Shown: positions 46,104 through 55,120 of the stretch, piece after piece
How positions within the stretch are numbered: the first letter of the stretch is position 1
Layout: the number at the start of each line of letters is the position of its first letter
DNA from: Limnobacter olei
GTDB lineage: Bacteria > Pseudomonadota > Gammaproteobacteria > Burkholderiales > Burkholderiaceae_B
DNA: 64,000 bases
NCBI RefSeq assembly: GCF_029087225.1
Contig: NZ_JARFJD010000017.1
Span: forward strand, 62,001 to 126,000
Direction of reading: 5' to 3'
Translations under genes and position numbers: made by a program
The notes under the pieces: generated by a model
Seen by the model: only the letters and a program-made list of their open reading frames with translations
What the model was told of the DNA's origin: nothing
The model's database searches: none

Positions 46104-47564
46104 ATGAGGAACTCGATATTTCCGGTCGTCACCGTTTTGGGCTTCGCGTTGGCACTGTTTTCCGTGTCCTTTTTAGTCCCATTGGTCTACGCGTTCATTG
46201 CAGGTGAGCCAACAGTAGAGGCATTTGCTACCGGGTTTTTGGTTACATTCGTGGTGGGCATTCTTGCCCACTTTTTAACTCGTCGATTCAAGCGCGAATT
46301 ACAACCTCGCGATGGTTTCTTGCTGGTGTCGGCAGTGTGGTCTCTGATCCCCGCATTTTGCACCATTCCGCTAGTATTGTTTTTTGACACGCTCAGTTTT
46401 ACCGACGCCTACTTTGAAATGGTATCTGGTCTAACAACCACGGGTGCCACTGTTCTTACGGGTCTCGATACCATGCCTGCCAGTATCAATATCTGGCGAC
46501 ATTTGTTGTCCTGGATCGGCGGTATGGGTATTTTGGTTCTGGCGGTGGCCATTTTGCCCCTGCTGGGTGTGGGGGGTTCGCAGGTTTTCAAAGCCGAAAC
46601 CCCAGGGCCGATGAAAGACAGCAAATTGACCCCTCGTATTACAGAGACTGCAAAGTCTTTGTATCTGGTTTATTTTGTGTTGTCGCTTGCGTGTGCGATC
46701 AGTTACAAGTTGGCTGGCATGACCTGGCTGGATGCATTCATGCACTCGGGTACCACCATGTCCCTGTCGGGTTTTTCTTCACATGACTCGAGCTACGCCT
46801 ACTTCGATTCGGCGGCGATTGAAATGGTGGCTGTGGCGTTTATGCTGATCTCAGGTATTAATTTCTCCATCCATTTTTTAGCGTGGCGCGGGAAGTCATT
46901 TCGACCTTATGCTGTTTGCCCGGAAACCAAGTGGTTTCTGCTTTTGATGTTCGCATCAGTGATGCTGATCACCGTATTTTTGATGGCACATCAGCAATAC
47001 ACTACTTTCAGTGAAGCTTTTCGCTACAGTTTGTTCAATGTTGTCTCGGTAGCTACCACAACCGGTTTCGCCAACACCGACTACGCCTTGTGGCCTGTTT
47101 TCGCACCCTTGTTCATGATCTTTCTAAGCGTGTTTGCATCCGCAGCAGGCTCCACCGGTGGCGGCATTAAAATGTTACGCGCTGTTATTCTTTTTCAGCA
47201 TGCTGTTGGTGAGTTGTCTCGCACTTTGCATCCACGTGCAATTAACCCGGTTCGAATTCGGGGAACAGCGATTAATTCGCAGGTTATTTCAGGCGTGCTT
47301 GCTTTCATGTTGATGTACGGCATGAGCATCATCACCATCACCATGATTCAAATGTTTACGGGTCTGGAGCCGATTGCAGCGCTGACCGGCACGATTGCGA
47401 TGATCAACTGTTTGGGCCCTGGCATGGGAGTTCTCGGCCCTGCATCCAACTATGCCAGTTTGGGTGATTTCCAAACCTGGGTGTACTCCTTTGCCATGTT
47501 GTTGGGCCGCCTGGAAATGTTCACCATTCTGGTGCTGTTCACGCCAGCCTTCTGGCGCAAATGA
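46104..47564 (+). CDS. trkH: Trk potassium transporter membrane subunit TrkH
   Basis: The channel-like membrane subunit for K+ import, 486 residues with about ten transmembrane segments arranged in four pore-loop repeats. Selectivity-filter-like glycine motifs include VSGLTTTGATVL, TMSLSGFSSHD, ATTTGFANTD and GCGI-equivalent LGPGMGVLGP. TrkA binds its cytoplasmic side. A conserved GSTGGGIKMLRAV segment is present. It overlaps the next frame by 4 bases (ATGA at its stop), suggesting an operon with the CobW-like gene. Confidence 0.95.
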   Translation: MRNSIFPVVTVLGFALALFSVSFLVPLVYAFIAGEPTVEAFATGFLVTFVVGILAHFLTRRFKRELQPRDGFLLVSAVWSLIPAFCTIPLVLFFDTLSFTDAYFEMVSGLTTTGATVLTGLDTMPASINIWRHLLSWIGGMGILVLAVAILPLLGVGGSQVFKAETPGPMKDSKLTPRITETAKSLYLVYFVLSLACAISYKLAGMTWLDAFMHSGTTMSLSGFSSHDSSYAYFDSAAIEMVAVAFMLISGINFSIHFLAWRGKSFRPYAVCPETKWFLLLMFASVMLITVFLMAHQQYTTFSEAFRYSLFNVVSVATTTGFANTDYALWPVFAPLFMIFLSVFASAAGSTGGGIKMLRAVILFQHAVGELSRTLHPRAINPVRIRGTAINSQVISGVLAFMLMYGMSIITITMIQMFTGLEPIAALTGTIAMINCLGPGMGVLGPASNYASLGDFQTWVYSFAMLLGRLEMFTILVLFTPAFWRK

Positions 47565-47968
47565 AAACACATGTTTTCCTGGTGTCTGGCCGCAACCCGG
47601 AAGCGCGAGCCCGGCGAATCGAAGCACTGCTTTCCGAGCAGGCCGGCGTTGGCAAAATTACATTGATGGCCAGCACCGAAATTTTTTCCTACACCTCTGT
47701 GGAGGCTCAAGCAGAGTTGTTCCGTCTGGACATTGAGCGCAAAGCGCGCGGCATTCATGTACTTCGGCTTAGCCCCGGTTGCTTGTGTTGTTCCTCCAAA
47801 CTAGTGCTAACAACCCACCTAGCTCGCACCTTAAGATTGAATCAACCCAATGTATTGTTAATGGAACTGGAAAGCCAAAGCCACCCGGAACAGGTGTTAC
47901 AGTTATTAAAAGAGCCTCAATGGAATGATTGGTTTGCCGATATAACACTTGTGGAGGATGTTGCGTAA
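47561..47968 (+). CDS. Small CobW/G3E-like protein lacking a P-loop
   Basis: A 135-residue protein translationally coupled to trkH. The GCLCC motif at residues 73-77, preceded by SP and followed by about 45 residues with a MELES segment, looks like the metal-binding region of G3E-family (CobW/COG0523) GTPases. However, there is no Walker A motif; the beginning reads VFLVSGRNPEARARRIEALL. It could be a metal chaperone that has lost its GTPase, or a distinct small family. No close homologue is recognised, and the function is unknown. The ATGA overlap with trkH is firm. Confidence 0.55.
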   Translation: MKTHVFLVSGRNPEARARRIEALLSEQAGVGKITLMASTEIFSYTSVEAQAELFRLDIERKARGIHVLRLSPGCLCCSSKLVLTTHLARTLRLNQPNVLLMELESQSHPEQVLQLLKEPQWNDWFADITLVEDVA

Positions 47969-48051
47969 GGGGTTAGACGCCCAAGGCGTGGCCTTGAAAT
48001 TGCTAGATAGATCACCATATTCAACCTGAAAGTATTATTTGGAGGTTTGCG

Positions 48052-48300
48052 ATGTTAATGATGATTGATAGCCCCTTTTACTGCGTGGTGGATTTGGTCA
48101 TGAGCGAGGGGCAACCCAGCCTTGGCATTGAAATCGTGGACAAGAACAATCAGCGCGAACTGTTTTTGCAGGGCGATGCCGCTGAAAAATTCCGCGAAGA
48201 GGTGAAATACCTTGCCGCCCAAGAACCCGATATCGACGACATCGAAGCTTTTATTGAAAGCTACAAACCCTGGATGCAACACCCTGTAACGTTGCACTGA
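48052..48300 (+). CDS. DUF3567 protein
   Basis: An 82-residue acidic protein matching DUF3567, a small family almost confined to Betaproteobacteria and of unknown function. The conserved central EIVDKNNQRELFLQGDAAEKF and the end MQHPVTLH fit the family. The ATG is preceded by a strong GGAGG ribosome site seven bases away. It has no signal peptide or membrane segment. It is a single gene, convergent with eda 12 bases downstream. Confidence 0.85.
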   Translation: MLMMIDSPFYCVVDLVMSEGQPSLGIEIVDKNNQRELFLQGDAAEKFREEVKYLAAQEPDIDDIEAFIESYKPWMQHPVTLH

Positions 48301-48311
48301 TAATAACCACG

Positions 48312-48980
48312 TTAAACCAGCACCGTGCCGTTCCAAGCTGCTACAGCCTGCACTGCACGTTGCTCAACCACCTTGGCCACATTGGCAACCTGATCCAACC
48401 CCGTTGTTAACCACGTGCCGCCTACGGCTTGCACCGCCTTGATTTCGCGCCATTGCGGCAGGTTTTCAAGTGTTACGCCCCCAGTGGGCACTACGCGCGC
48501 TGCCGCCAGTGGTGCTGTAATACCAGCAAGAGCTTTGGGGCCGCCTGCCGCCATGGCTGGGAAAAATTTCAGCAACTCAAACCCCATTTCAAGCCCGCGC
48601 ATCATTTCCGAAGCGGTGGCCACGCCGGGCACCCAGGCATAGCTTTTTCTCAGGGCATGTTCGGCCAGGGTTTCGGTAAAGCCTGGAGAGATGAACAGCG
48701 TTGCACCCAGGTCAGCGGCTTGATCAAATTGCGCGGGTGTCAGCACCGTGCCGGCAGACACTTGCATGTCAGGAAATCGCTTGGCAATTTCTCCCAGGGC
48801 TTGCAGTGCTTCCGGGGTGCGCAGTGTAATTTCAATTTGTGTAATACCGCCCGCACACAAGCCTTCGGCAATTTCCAAACCTTGTTTAACATGGGGAATA
48901 ACCACCACGGGCAACACACCCTGGCGCAGCCAGCTGCGTGTGCGTTCAATTCGGGTGTCGGGGGAAAGTTGCGTGTTCAT
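48312..48980 (-). CDS. eda: 2-dehydro-3-deoxy-phosphogluconate aldolase (KDPG aldolase)
   Basis: The last enzyme of the Entner-Doudoroff pathway splits KDPG into pyruvate and glyceraldehyde-3-phosphate. The 222-residue product is a class I aldolase barrel. EITLRTPEAL supplies the catalytic Glu near 47, and the Schiff-base Lys is in LLKFFPAMAAGG. GGVTLENL near the end binds the phosphate. The start at 48980 is chosen over an upstream frame because it gives a standard N-terminus. It lies 14 bases after edd on the same strand. Confidence 0.94.
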   Translation of the reverse strand: MNTQLSPDTRIERTRSWLRQGVLPVVVIPHVKQGLEIAEGLCAGGITQIEITLRTPEALQALGEIAKRFPDMQVSAGTVLTPAQFDQAADLGATLFISPGFTETLAEHALRKSYAWVPGVATASEMMRGLEMGFELLKFFPAMAAGGPKALAGITAPLAAARVVPTGGVTLENLPQWREIKAVQAVGGTWLTTGLDQVANVAKVVEQRAVQAVAAWNGTVLV

Positions 48981-48994
48981 GGTTTGTCCTTGTT

Positions 48995-50788
48995 TTATTG
49001 GGGAAACAGGTTGCTTGCGCCTTCCTCGGCACTGCTCACTGTGTTTCTCCACACCTGGAAATATCCGCGCCCATGGCTGACTGCCTGCGCAGGTGTAGGC
49101 ATGGGTTCGCGCACGCTCAAGTCGGCGGTGGTGTGTAAAACGCCTTCATTGGCATCTACCCGCACCACATCGCCATCGCGAAGCCGTGAGATGGGCCCAT
49201 CGGCTTTGGCTTCCGGGCACACATGAATGGCCGACAACACCTTGCCCGATGCGCCACTCATGCGCCCGTCTGTCACCAAGGCCACTGGCAAGCCTTGGTC
49301 TTGCAGAATACCCAGAATGGGCGTGAGCTTGTGCAACTCGGGCATGCCGTTGGCACGCGGGCCCTGGTGGGCCAGTACCACCACCACAGGTTCAGTCAAT
49401 TCGCCCTTGTTGAACGCATCAATCACTTGGTGTTGGTCGGTGAACACACGGCAGGGCGCCTCAACAAATCGGTGTTCTGGTTTAACAGCCGACACCTTGC
49501 ACACGCCTCGGCCCAAGTTGCCTTTCATCAGGCGAATGCCGCCATCGGGCTGGAAGGGGTTGGTGTGCTGGCGCAATACTTCTGTATTGCGCGATGCACC
49601 CGGCTTGCGCGTTGAAAAGGTTTCAGCCGTGGGCAATACTTCGGCCACGGTGTTGGCCATGGTGGTGCCCCACACGGTGAGCGCGTCTCCATCTACCAAA
49701 CCGCCATCCATCAGCGTGGCCAGCAAACCTGCGGTACCGCCTGCGGCCTGAAATGCGTTTACATCTTCGGTGCCGTTGGGGTATACGCGTGTGAGCAAGG
49801 GGGTGATGCTAGAAATGGTTTCAAGGTCGGTCCAGTCGATCAAGTAGCCAGCCGCACGGGCCACACTGACCCAGTGAATGGTGTGGTTGGTGGAACCACC
49901 CGAGGCCATCAGGCCCACCAGTGCATTCATCAGGCAGCGGGAGTCGACCAGTGTGCCCAGTTTCAATGCCGGGTTGCGTGTGGCGCTTTCAAGTGCGCGT
50001 ACGCTTTCACCGATCAGCGCCTGGCGCTGCGGGCTACTGGGTGGCTCGAATGCACCACCGGGAAACTGCAAGCCCATGAAATCAAGCATGAGCTGGTTGG
50101 AATTGGCCGTGCCATAAAACGTGCAGGTGCCCGGGCTGTGATATGCCTTTTCCTCAGACTGTAAAAGGTCTTCGCGGCTTGCTTTGCCCTGCGCAGCCAG
50201 TTGGCGGGTTTTGGCTTTTTCGGCATTGGACAAGCCTGTTTCCATGGGGCCGGCGGGAATAAATACAAAAGGCAGGTGACCAAAGCCCAGTGCGCCAATT
50301 AACAGGCCGGGTGCAATTTTGTCGCACACGCCCAGCAAAATGGCGCCGTCGAATACATCGTGAGAAAGGCCAATGCAGGCTGACAGTGCAATGACATCGC
50401 GTGAAAAAAGCGACAGCTCCATGCCTTCGCGGCCTTGGGTTACACCGTCGCACATGGCCGGTGTGCCGCCCGCTACCTGCGTGGTGGCGCCCAATGCACG
50501 CGCGTGTTTGGCGATCAATTCAGGGTAAACCGCAAATGGCTGATGGGCCGACAACATGTCATTGTATGCAGTGACAATGCCAAGGTGCGGCGACTTGTGC
50601 AATGAAATAAGGCGTTTGGTGGTGCTTGGGTAAATTGCGGTGGTGTGGGCCAGGTTGGCGCAGCCAACAGCTGTGCGGTTTTGCGGGCCTTGTGGCAAGT
50701 TGTTCAAATAGGCTGTGCGCGTGGCTTTGGAGCGTTCTTCGATGCGTTCGCGAAGCGCCTGCAATGTGGGGTTCAAAGTAGTTGCCAT
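48995..50788 (-). CDS. edd: 6-phosphogluconate dehydratase
   Basis: This is the first committed Entner-Doudoroff enzyme, an iron-sulphur dehydratase converting 6-phosphogluconate to KDPG. The 597-residue protein is related to dihydroxy-acid dehydratases. The cluster cysteines are visible in [29 protein letters not shown] and [27 protein letters not shown] is also characteristic. It diverges from zwf. Its start lies 40 bases from a perfect HexR-like palindrome, so repression by a HexR-type regulator is likely. It forms an edd-eda operon. Confidence 0.95.
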   Translation of the reverse strand: MATTLNPTLQALRERIEERSKATRTAYLNNLPQGPQNRTAVGCANLAHTTAIYPSTTKRLISLHKSPHLGIVTAYNDMLSAHQPFAVYPELIAKHARALGATTQVAGGTPAMCDGVTQGREGMELSLFSRDVIALSACIGLSHDVFDGAILLGVCDKIAPGLLIGALGFGHLPFVFIPAGPMETGLSNAEKAKTRQLAAQGKASREDLLQSEEKAYHSPGTCTFYGTANSNQLMLDFMGLQFPGGAFEPPSSPQRQALIGESVRALESATRNPALKLGTLVDSRCLMNALVGLMASGGSTNHTIHWVSVARAAGYLIDWTDLETISSITPLLTRVYPNGTEDVNAFQAAGGTAGLLATLMDGGLVDGDALTVWGTTMANTVAEVLPTAETFSTRKPGASRNTEVLRQHTNPFQPDGGIRLMKGNLGRGVCKVSAVKPEHRFVEAPCRVFTDQHQVIDAFNKGELTEPVVVVLAHQGPRANGMPELHKLTPILGILQDQGLPVALVTDGRMSGASGKVLSAIHVCPEAKADGPISRLRDGDVVRVDANEGVLHTTADLSVREPMPTPAQAVSHGRGYFQVWRNTVSSAEEGASNLFPQ

Positions 50789-50827
50789 GGCGCAAACCTC
50801 GAGAAGATTACTTGTGAATATGCCTTG

Positions 50828-50846
50828 TTTGTAACATAATTACAAA
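50828..50846. promoter_or_regulatory. HexR-like operator between edd and zwf
   Basis: TTTGTAA-cataa-TTACAAA is a perfect 19-base palindrome with 7-base arms in the divergent intergenic region. It contains TGTAA-N5-TTACA, which matches the HexR consensus reported for Proteobacteria where HexR represses edd, eda and zwf. It lies about 40 bases from the edd start and 49 from the zwf start. No hexR gene is in the window, so the regulator is inferred. Confidence 0.75.
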
Positions 50847-50895
50847 AAACTAGCAATTAATGTAACTAACTTGAACAATTGAGCCGGAAATTAAA

Positions 50896-52362
50896 ATGAC
50901 TGACAATTCCCCCCTGCCCGTTGGCGCTTTTACCTTTGTGTTGCATGGGGCGGGCGGCGATTTGGCCAAGCGTAAAATAATTCCGGCATTGGCGCACTTG
51001 GCAAAATCGGGATACTTTTCCGCGGAATCCAGAATCATTTTTGCCCAACGCGAAACCCTAAGTCCTGAACAGGCTTTGACACAAGTCGATTCGTTCTTGA
51101 AAGCAGCTGGCGACGAAGCAGCACGCGAATCGATTCCGGCTTTGTTGCCCTACCTGCATACCTTGCAAGTGGTGCTTGGCACGCCGGAATCTTGCAGAGC
51201 AATGGCCAATGCGGTGGCCGGCAGCCCTGAACCTGTGGTGCATTACGCCGCCCTGCCTTCGTCACGATTCATCGATTTGATCAATTGTATTCCCACGGTG
51301 CGCGACCCCGAGAAACTGCGCCTGGTGCTGGAAAAGCCACTGGGTTTCAATGCGAAAGAATCTGCCCTGATTGAAGAAGCTGTGGCCGCGAAGCTGGATG
51401 AATCGCAGGTGTACCGCATCGATCACTACCTGGGCAAACAGGCTGTGCAGAACATGTTGGCGTTGCGTTTGGGCAATCGTATATTCGAACCCCTGCTCAC
51501 TCGCGAGCATGTGGCATATGTACAAATTACCGTGGCCGAAGATTTGGGCGTGGAAGACCGTGCCGGCTTTTATGAGCATGCTGGCGCGCTGCGCGACATG
51601 GTTCAAAGCCATATTCTGCAACTGTTGGCCATTGTGGCCATGGAGCCGCCCGTCAGCCTTGAGGCCAATTCGCTAAGGGATGAAAAACTGAAGGTACTGC
51701 GTTCACTGAAAGTGCCCCAAATTACAGGCGTACCTGAAATTGTGGTGGGTCAGTATGGAGAGGGTTACGTGAAAGGCCAGGCTGTGCCCAAGTACCGCAA
51801 TGAAAAGGGTGTGGCGGCCAATTCCACCACGGAAACTTATGTGAGTTTCCGGACCGAAGTACAAACCTGGCGCTGGGCGGGCGTACCGTTTTTGGTGCGC
51901 ACTGGCAAACGCATGCCGCGCCGTTTTGCAGAAATTGTGATTCAGTTTCGCGATGTGCCCAAGCCCCTGTTTGAACCTGTGGGCGGGCAATGGGTGGGCA
52001 ACCAGTTGGTGATTCACCTGCAACCCGAGGACAAACTTGAACTGAAGCTGCTTGCAAAAACGCCAGGTGAGCGAGAACGCTTGAAGCCGGTGTCACTGGA
52101 CCTGGACTTTTTCAACACCTGGCGAATTCCCGTGCGGGATGCATACGAGCGATTGATCACCGATATTTTGCGTGGTCGCCTGGGCTTGTTTTTGCGCCGG
52201 GACGAGGTGCAAACCCAGTGGCAATTTGTAGACCGTATTTTGAATGACTTGAAAAGCCACGGCATGGAGCCTGTGCCTTACACCAGCGGCACTTATGGCC
52301 CTTCATCGGCCACAGCCATGGCTTTGCGGGCTGGTGCATTGTGGTCGGAGGATGGTTTGTGA
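50896..52362 (+). CDS. zwf: Glucose-6-phosphate 1-dehydrogenase
   Basis: Zwf oxidises glucose-6-phosphate to 6-phosphogluconolactone with NADP+ or NAD+, feeding the Entner-Doudoroff and pentose-phosphate routes. The 488-residue protein has the N-terminal dinucleotide-binding motif GAGGDLAKRKIIPAL (the third residue Gly is usually Ser). The substrate-binding and catalytic region is RIDHYLGKQAVQNML near 175-189. It is followed by ppc with an overlapping GTGA. No 6-phosphogluconolactonase gene (pgl) is linked, so the lactone step is done by an enzyme elsewhere or spontaneously. Confidence 0.96.
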   Translation: MTDNSPLPVGAFTFVLHGAGGDLAKRKIIPALAHLAKSGYFSAESRIIFAQRETLSPEQALTQVDSFLKAAGDEAARESIPALLPYLHTLQVVLGTPESCRAMANAVAGSPEPVVHYAALPSSRFIDLINCIPTVRDPEKLRLVLEKPLGFNAKESALIEEAVAAKLDESQVYRIDHYLGKQAVQNMLALRLGNRIFEPLLTREHVAYVQITVAEDLGVEDRAGFYEHAGALRDMVQSHILQLLAIVAMEPPVSLEANSLRDEKLKVLRSLKVPQITGVPEIVVGQYGEGYVKGQAVPKYRNEKGVAANSTTETYVSFRTEVQTWRWAGVPFLVRTGKRMPRRFAEIVIQFRDVPKPLFEPVGGQWVGNQLVIHLQPEDKLELKLLAKTPGERERLKPVSLDLDFFNTWRIPVRDAYERLITDILRGRLGLFLRRDEVQTQWQFVDRILNDLKSHGMEPVPYTSGTYGPSSATAMALRAGALWSEDGL

Positions 52363-55103
52363 TCGATGACAAAGACTCCCAACTGCGCGACGACATTCGC
52401 CTGCTGGGCGCATTGCTGGGTGAAATTATTGCCGAGCAACAGGGCTTGCCAGTGTTCGCAGCCATTGAAGAAGTGCGACAGTTGTCGGTGCAGTACCGGC
52501 GGTTTGATGACAATGCAGCGCGCGCCAAACTGGAGGCGCGGCTTGAAGCCTTGTCGCAAGACGAGACCATTTCGCTGATTCGTTCTTTCTCGATTTTTTC
52601 GATGTTGAGCAACATTGCCGAAGACTGCCATTTGATTCGCCGCAATCGCCAGCATGAGTTGGCAGGAATGCCTGCGCGCGAAGCCAGTCTGGATTACACA
52701 ATCCCCGAGTTGCAACGCGTGGGTGTAAATCGTGATGCAGTGCTTGCACGCCTGAAACAAACCGAATCTGTGCCAGTGCTTACCGCGCACCCCACTGAGG
52801 TACAGCGCAAAAGCGTACTGGATGCGCAGCAAAGCATCATCGCCCTGATCCGCCACCGCGATGAAATTCAATTGACGCTTGAAGAGGCCAACGCCTGGCG
52901 GGATGAACTGAAAGCAGCTGTGCAGCGCTTGTTTCAAACCCGCTTGTTACGCCGAAACAAATTGAGTGTGATTGACGAGGTCAACAATGCGCTGGCCTAT
53001 TTCGACTCCACTTTTTTTGCGCAGGTGCCGCAGGTGTACCGCAAGCTGCAAAGCCTCCTGAATTTGCCCAGTACGGACAACTTTTTGCCAGTGAATGAGG
53101 ACCCACTGGGCAAGGTTCTTACAGTGGGCTCGTGGATTGGTGGCGATCGCGATGGCAACCCGTTTGTGACTGCGCAGGTGCTGGACACCACGTTGAAAAT
53201 TCAAAGTCGCAAGGTGCTGGAGCATTATTTGGCCGAGGTGAATTGCCTGATTCGCGAATTCAGCGTGACCGATTATTTCTTGAAACCCAACCCGCCTTTG
53301 ACCGAATTGGCCAATGCCTCGGGGGAAGATTCAGCCCACCGCATGGATGAAACGCTGCGCCGCGCCTGTGTGGCAATTCGCAAACGGCTGGAAGCCACCT
53401 TTCAGCAAGCGGCTCAGGGCGAGTGCACTGCCCAGGCCTATGCAAGCCCAGCTGATTTTCTGGCCGATTTGAATACCCTGTTTTCTGCGCTGAATGACAA
53501 CGGCATGCAGCGAATTGCAGAAGGTCGTTTGGCGCTGCTGGCGCGCAAGGTGAAGGTGTTTGGTTTCTCTTTGATGGCTTTGGACCTTCGCCAAAACAGC
53601 GATGTGTTTGAAGAGGTGATTGCTGATTTGCTCAAGCAATCCACCCTGGGGAAAATTGATTACCTGGCCTGTGGCGAAGCCGAGCGTGTTGAGCTTCTGT
53701 GCGCTGAACTGCGCACCCCCCGTTTGCTGTTCAGTGAATCTTTACAGTACAGCGAACGCACGCATTCAGAAATGGCAATTTTTCGCAAAGCAAAATTGGC
53801 ACACCAAATTCTCGGTGCCACCGCCATTCAAAACTGCATTATCTCAAAAACAGCATCCGTCAGTGATCTGCTTGAGCTTTCGGTGTTGTTGAAAGAAGCC
53901 CATTTGTTGAATGTGGCCAAGGGCGAGATTGCAGTCAATGTGGTGCCTTTGTTTGAAACCATTGGCGACTTGCAGGCCGCGCCCGACATCATGAATCGTT
54001 TGTTCGGCATTCCCGAATACCGTGCCTTGGTGGCCTCGCGCGGGCATGTGCAGGAAGTGATGCTGGGCTATTCAGACAGCAACAAGGATGGCGGTTTTGT
54101 CACTTCCGGTTGGAGCCTGTACCAGGCCGAAATTGGTTTGGTGGATGTGTTTGCAAAACACGGCATCAAGATTCGCCTGTTCCATGGCCGGGGTGGTTCG
54201 GTGGGGCGCGGTGGTGGTTCGAGCTACCACGCCATTTTGGGTCAACCACCGGGCGCGGTGGATGGTCGAATTCGCTTGACTGAACAAGGCGAAGTGATCG
54301 CCGCCAAGTACGGCATTGAATCACTGGGCAGGCGTAACCTGGAAGTGTTGGTGTCAGCGAACCTGATGGTGTCTGAACACACCGAGCTGACGCGCGAAGT
54401 GCCTGCCAAGTACTTGGAACTCATGGCGAAGTTGTCCGAACATGCCTTCAAAGAATATCGGGATTTGGTTTACAACACCGATGGTTTTCTCGAGTACTTC
54501 AAACAGTCCACGGTCATTTCTGAAATTGCCAGTTTGAACATTGGTAGCCGCCCTGCCTCCCGCAAAGCCGATTGGACGATTGAAGATTTGCGCGCCATTC
54601 CCTGGGTGTTTAGCTGGGCACAAAGCCGTGTGATGCTGCCGGGCTGGTACGGCTTTGGCACGGCGGTGGCTGCACTGCGCAACAGTTTGACTGAAGCCGA
54701 CTTGCTCGAGTTGCAAGCCATGGCCAAGCAATGGCCATTTTTTAACACCATGCTGTCAACATTGAACATGGTGCTGGCCAAAGCGGACATGGCGATTGCA
54801 TCGCGTTATGCCGCCATGGTTGAAGACGCCGCACTGCGTGACAAAGTGTTTGGCCGCATTGCCGCCGAGCATGCACGTGCCGTGGAAGGGCTGTTGTGGC
54901 TGACTGGGCAAAAAGAATTGCTTGCAGACAACCCCTTGCTGAAACGTTCTATTCAAGCGCGTTTTCCGTATGTCGACCCGCTGAACCATGTGCAGGTTGA
55001 ATTGTTGCGCAGGCACCGCCAAGGCGAACTGGATGAACGCGTGGCGCGCGGCGTGCATTTGTCCATCAACGGGATTGCCACCGGGTTGAGGAACAGTGGG
55101 TAA
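52359..55103 (+). CDS. ppc: Phosphoenolpyruvate carboxylase
   Basis: This enzyme carboxylates PEP to oxaloacetate, refilling the TCA cycle. The product is 914 residues from the GTG at 52359, which is supported by GGAGG seven bases upstream; an earlier in-frame start within zwf is not needed. Family motifs are VLTAHPTEVQRKS (catalytic His), GGDRDGNPFVT, the GYSDSNKDGGFVTSGW segment, and FHGRGGSVGRGGG. The GTGA overlap with the zwf stop couples the two genes. The C-terminus ends NGIATGLRNSG, as is standard for the family. Confidence 0.96.
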   Translation: MIDDKDSQLRDDIRLLGALLGEIIAEQQGLPVFAAIEEVRQLSVQYRRFDDNAARAKLEARLEALSQDETISLIRSFSIFSMLSNIAEDCHLIRRNRQHELAGMPAREASLDYTIPELQRVGVNRDAVLARLKQTESVPVLTAHPTEVQRKSVLDAQQSIIALIRHRDEIQLTLEEANAWRDELKAAVQRLFQTRLLRRNKLSVIDEVNNALAYFDSTFFAQVPQVYRKLQSLLNLPSTDNFLPVNEDPLGKVLTVGSWIGGDRDGNPFVTAQVLDTTLKIQSRKVLEHYLAEVNCLIREFSVTDYFLKPNPPLTELANASGEDSAHRMDETLRRACVAIRKRLEATFQQAAQGECTAQAYASPADFLADLNTLFSALNDNGMQRIAEGRLALLARKVKVFGFSLMALDLRQNSDVFEEVIADLLKQSTLGKIDYLACGEAERVELLCAELRTPRLLFSESLQYSERTHSEMAIFRKAKLAHQILGATAIQNCIISKTASVSDLLELSVLLKEAHLLNVAKGEIAVNVVPLFETIGDLQAAPDIMNRLFGIPEYRALVASRGHVQEVMLGYSDSNKDGGFVTSGWSLYQAEIGLVDVFAKHGIKIRLFHGRGGSVGRGGGSSYHAILGQPPGAVDGRIRLTEQGEVIAAKYGIESLGRRNLEVLVSANLMVSEHTELTREVPAKYLELMAKLSEHAFKEYRDLVYNTDGFLEYFKQSTVISEIASLNIGSRPASRKADWTIEDLRAIPWVFSWAQSRVMLPGWYGFGTAVAALRNSLTEADLLELQAMAKQWPFFNTMLSTLNMVLAKADMAIASRYAAMVEDAALRDKVFGRIAAEHARAVEGLLWLTGQKELLADNPLLKRSIQARFPYVDPLNHVQVELLRRHRQGELDERVARGVHLSINGIATGLRNSG

Positions 55104-55120
55104 ATTCAAGGGGCCAATTT

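Noticed and set aside
47969-48051. ACGCC-caa-GGCGT hairpin after the CobW-like gene as a terminator
   Set aside because: The stem is only five pairs and no T run follows, so it is not counted as a terminator.
48429-49226. Open frame of 265 codons on the plus strand across eda/edd
   Set aside because: Antisense to eda and edd, whose products are clear; the amino-acid composition is Cys- and Arg-rich like a shadow frame.
52293-52937. Open frame of 214 codons on the minus strand inside zwf/ppc
   Set aside because: Antisense to the strongly conserved ppc N-terminus; biased codon third positions of ppc explain the openness.
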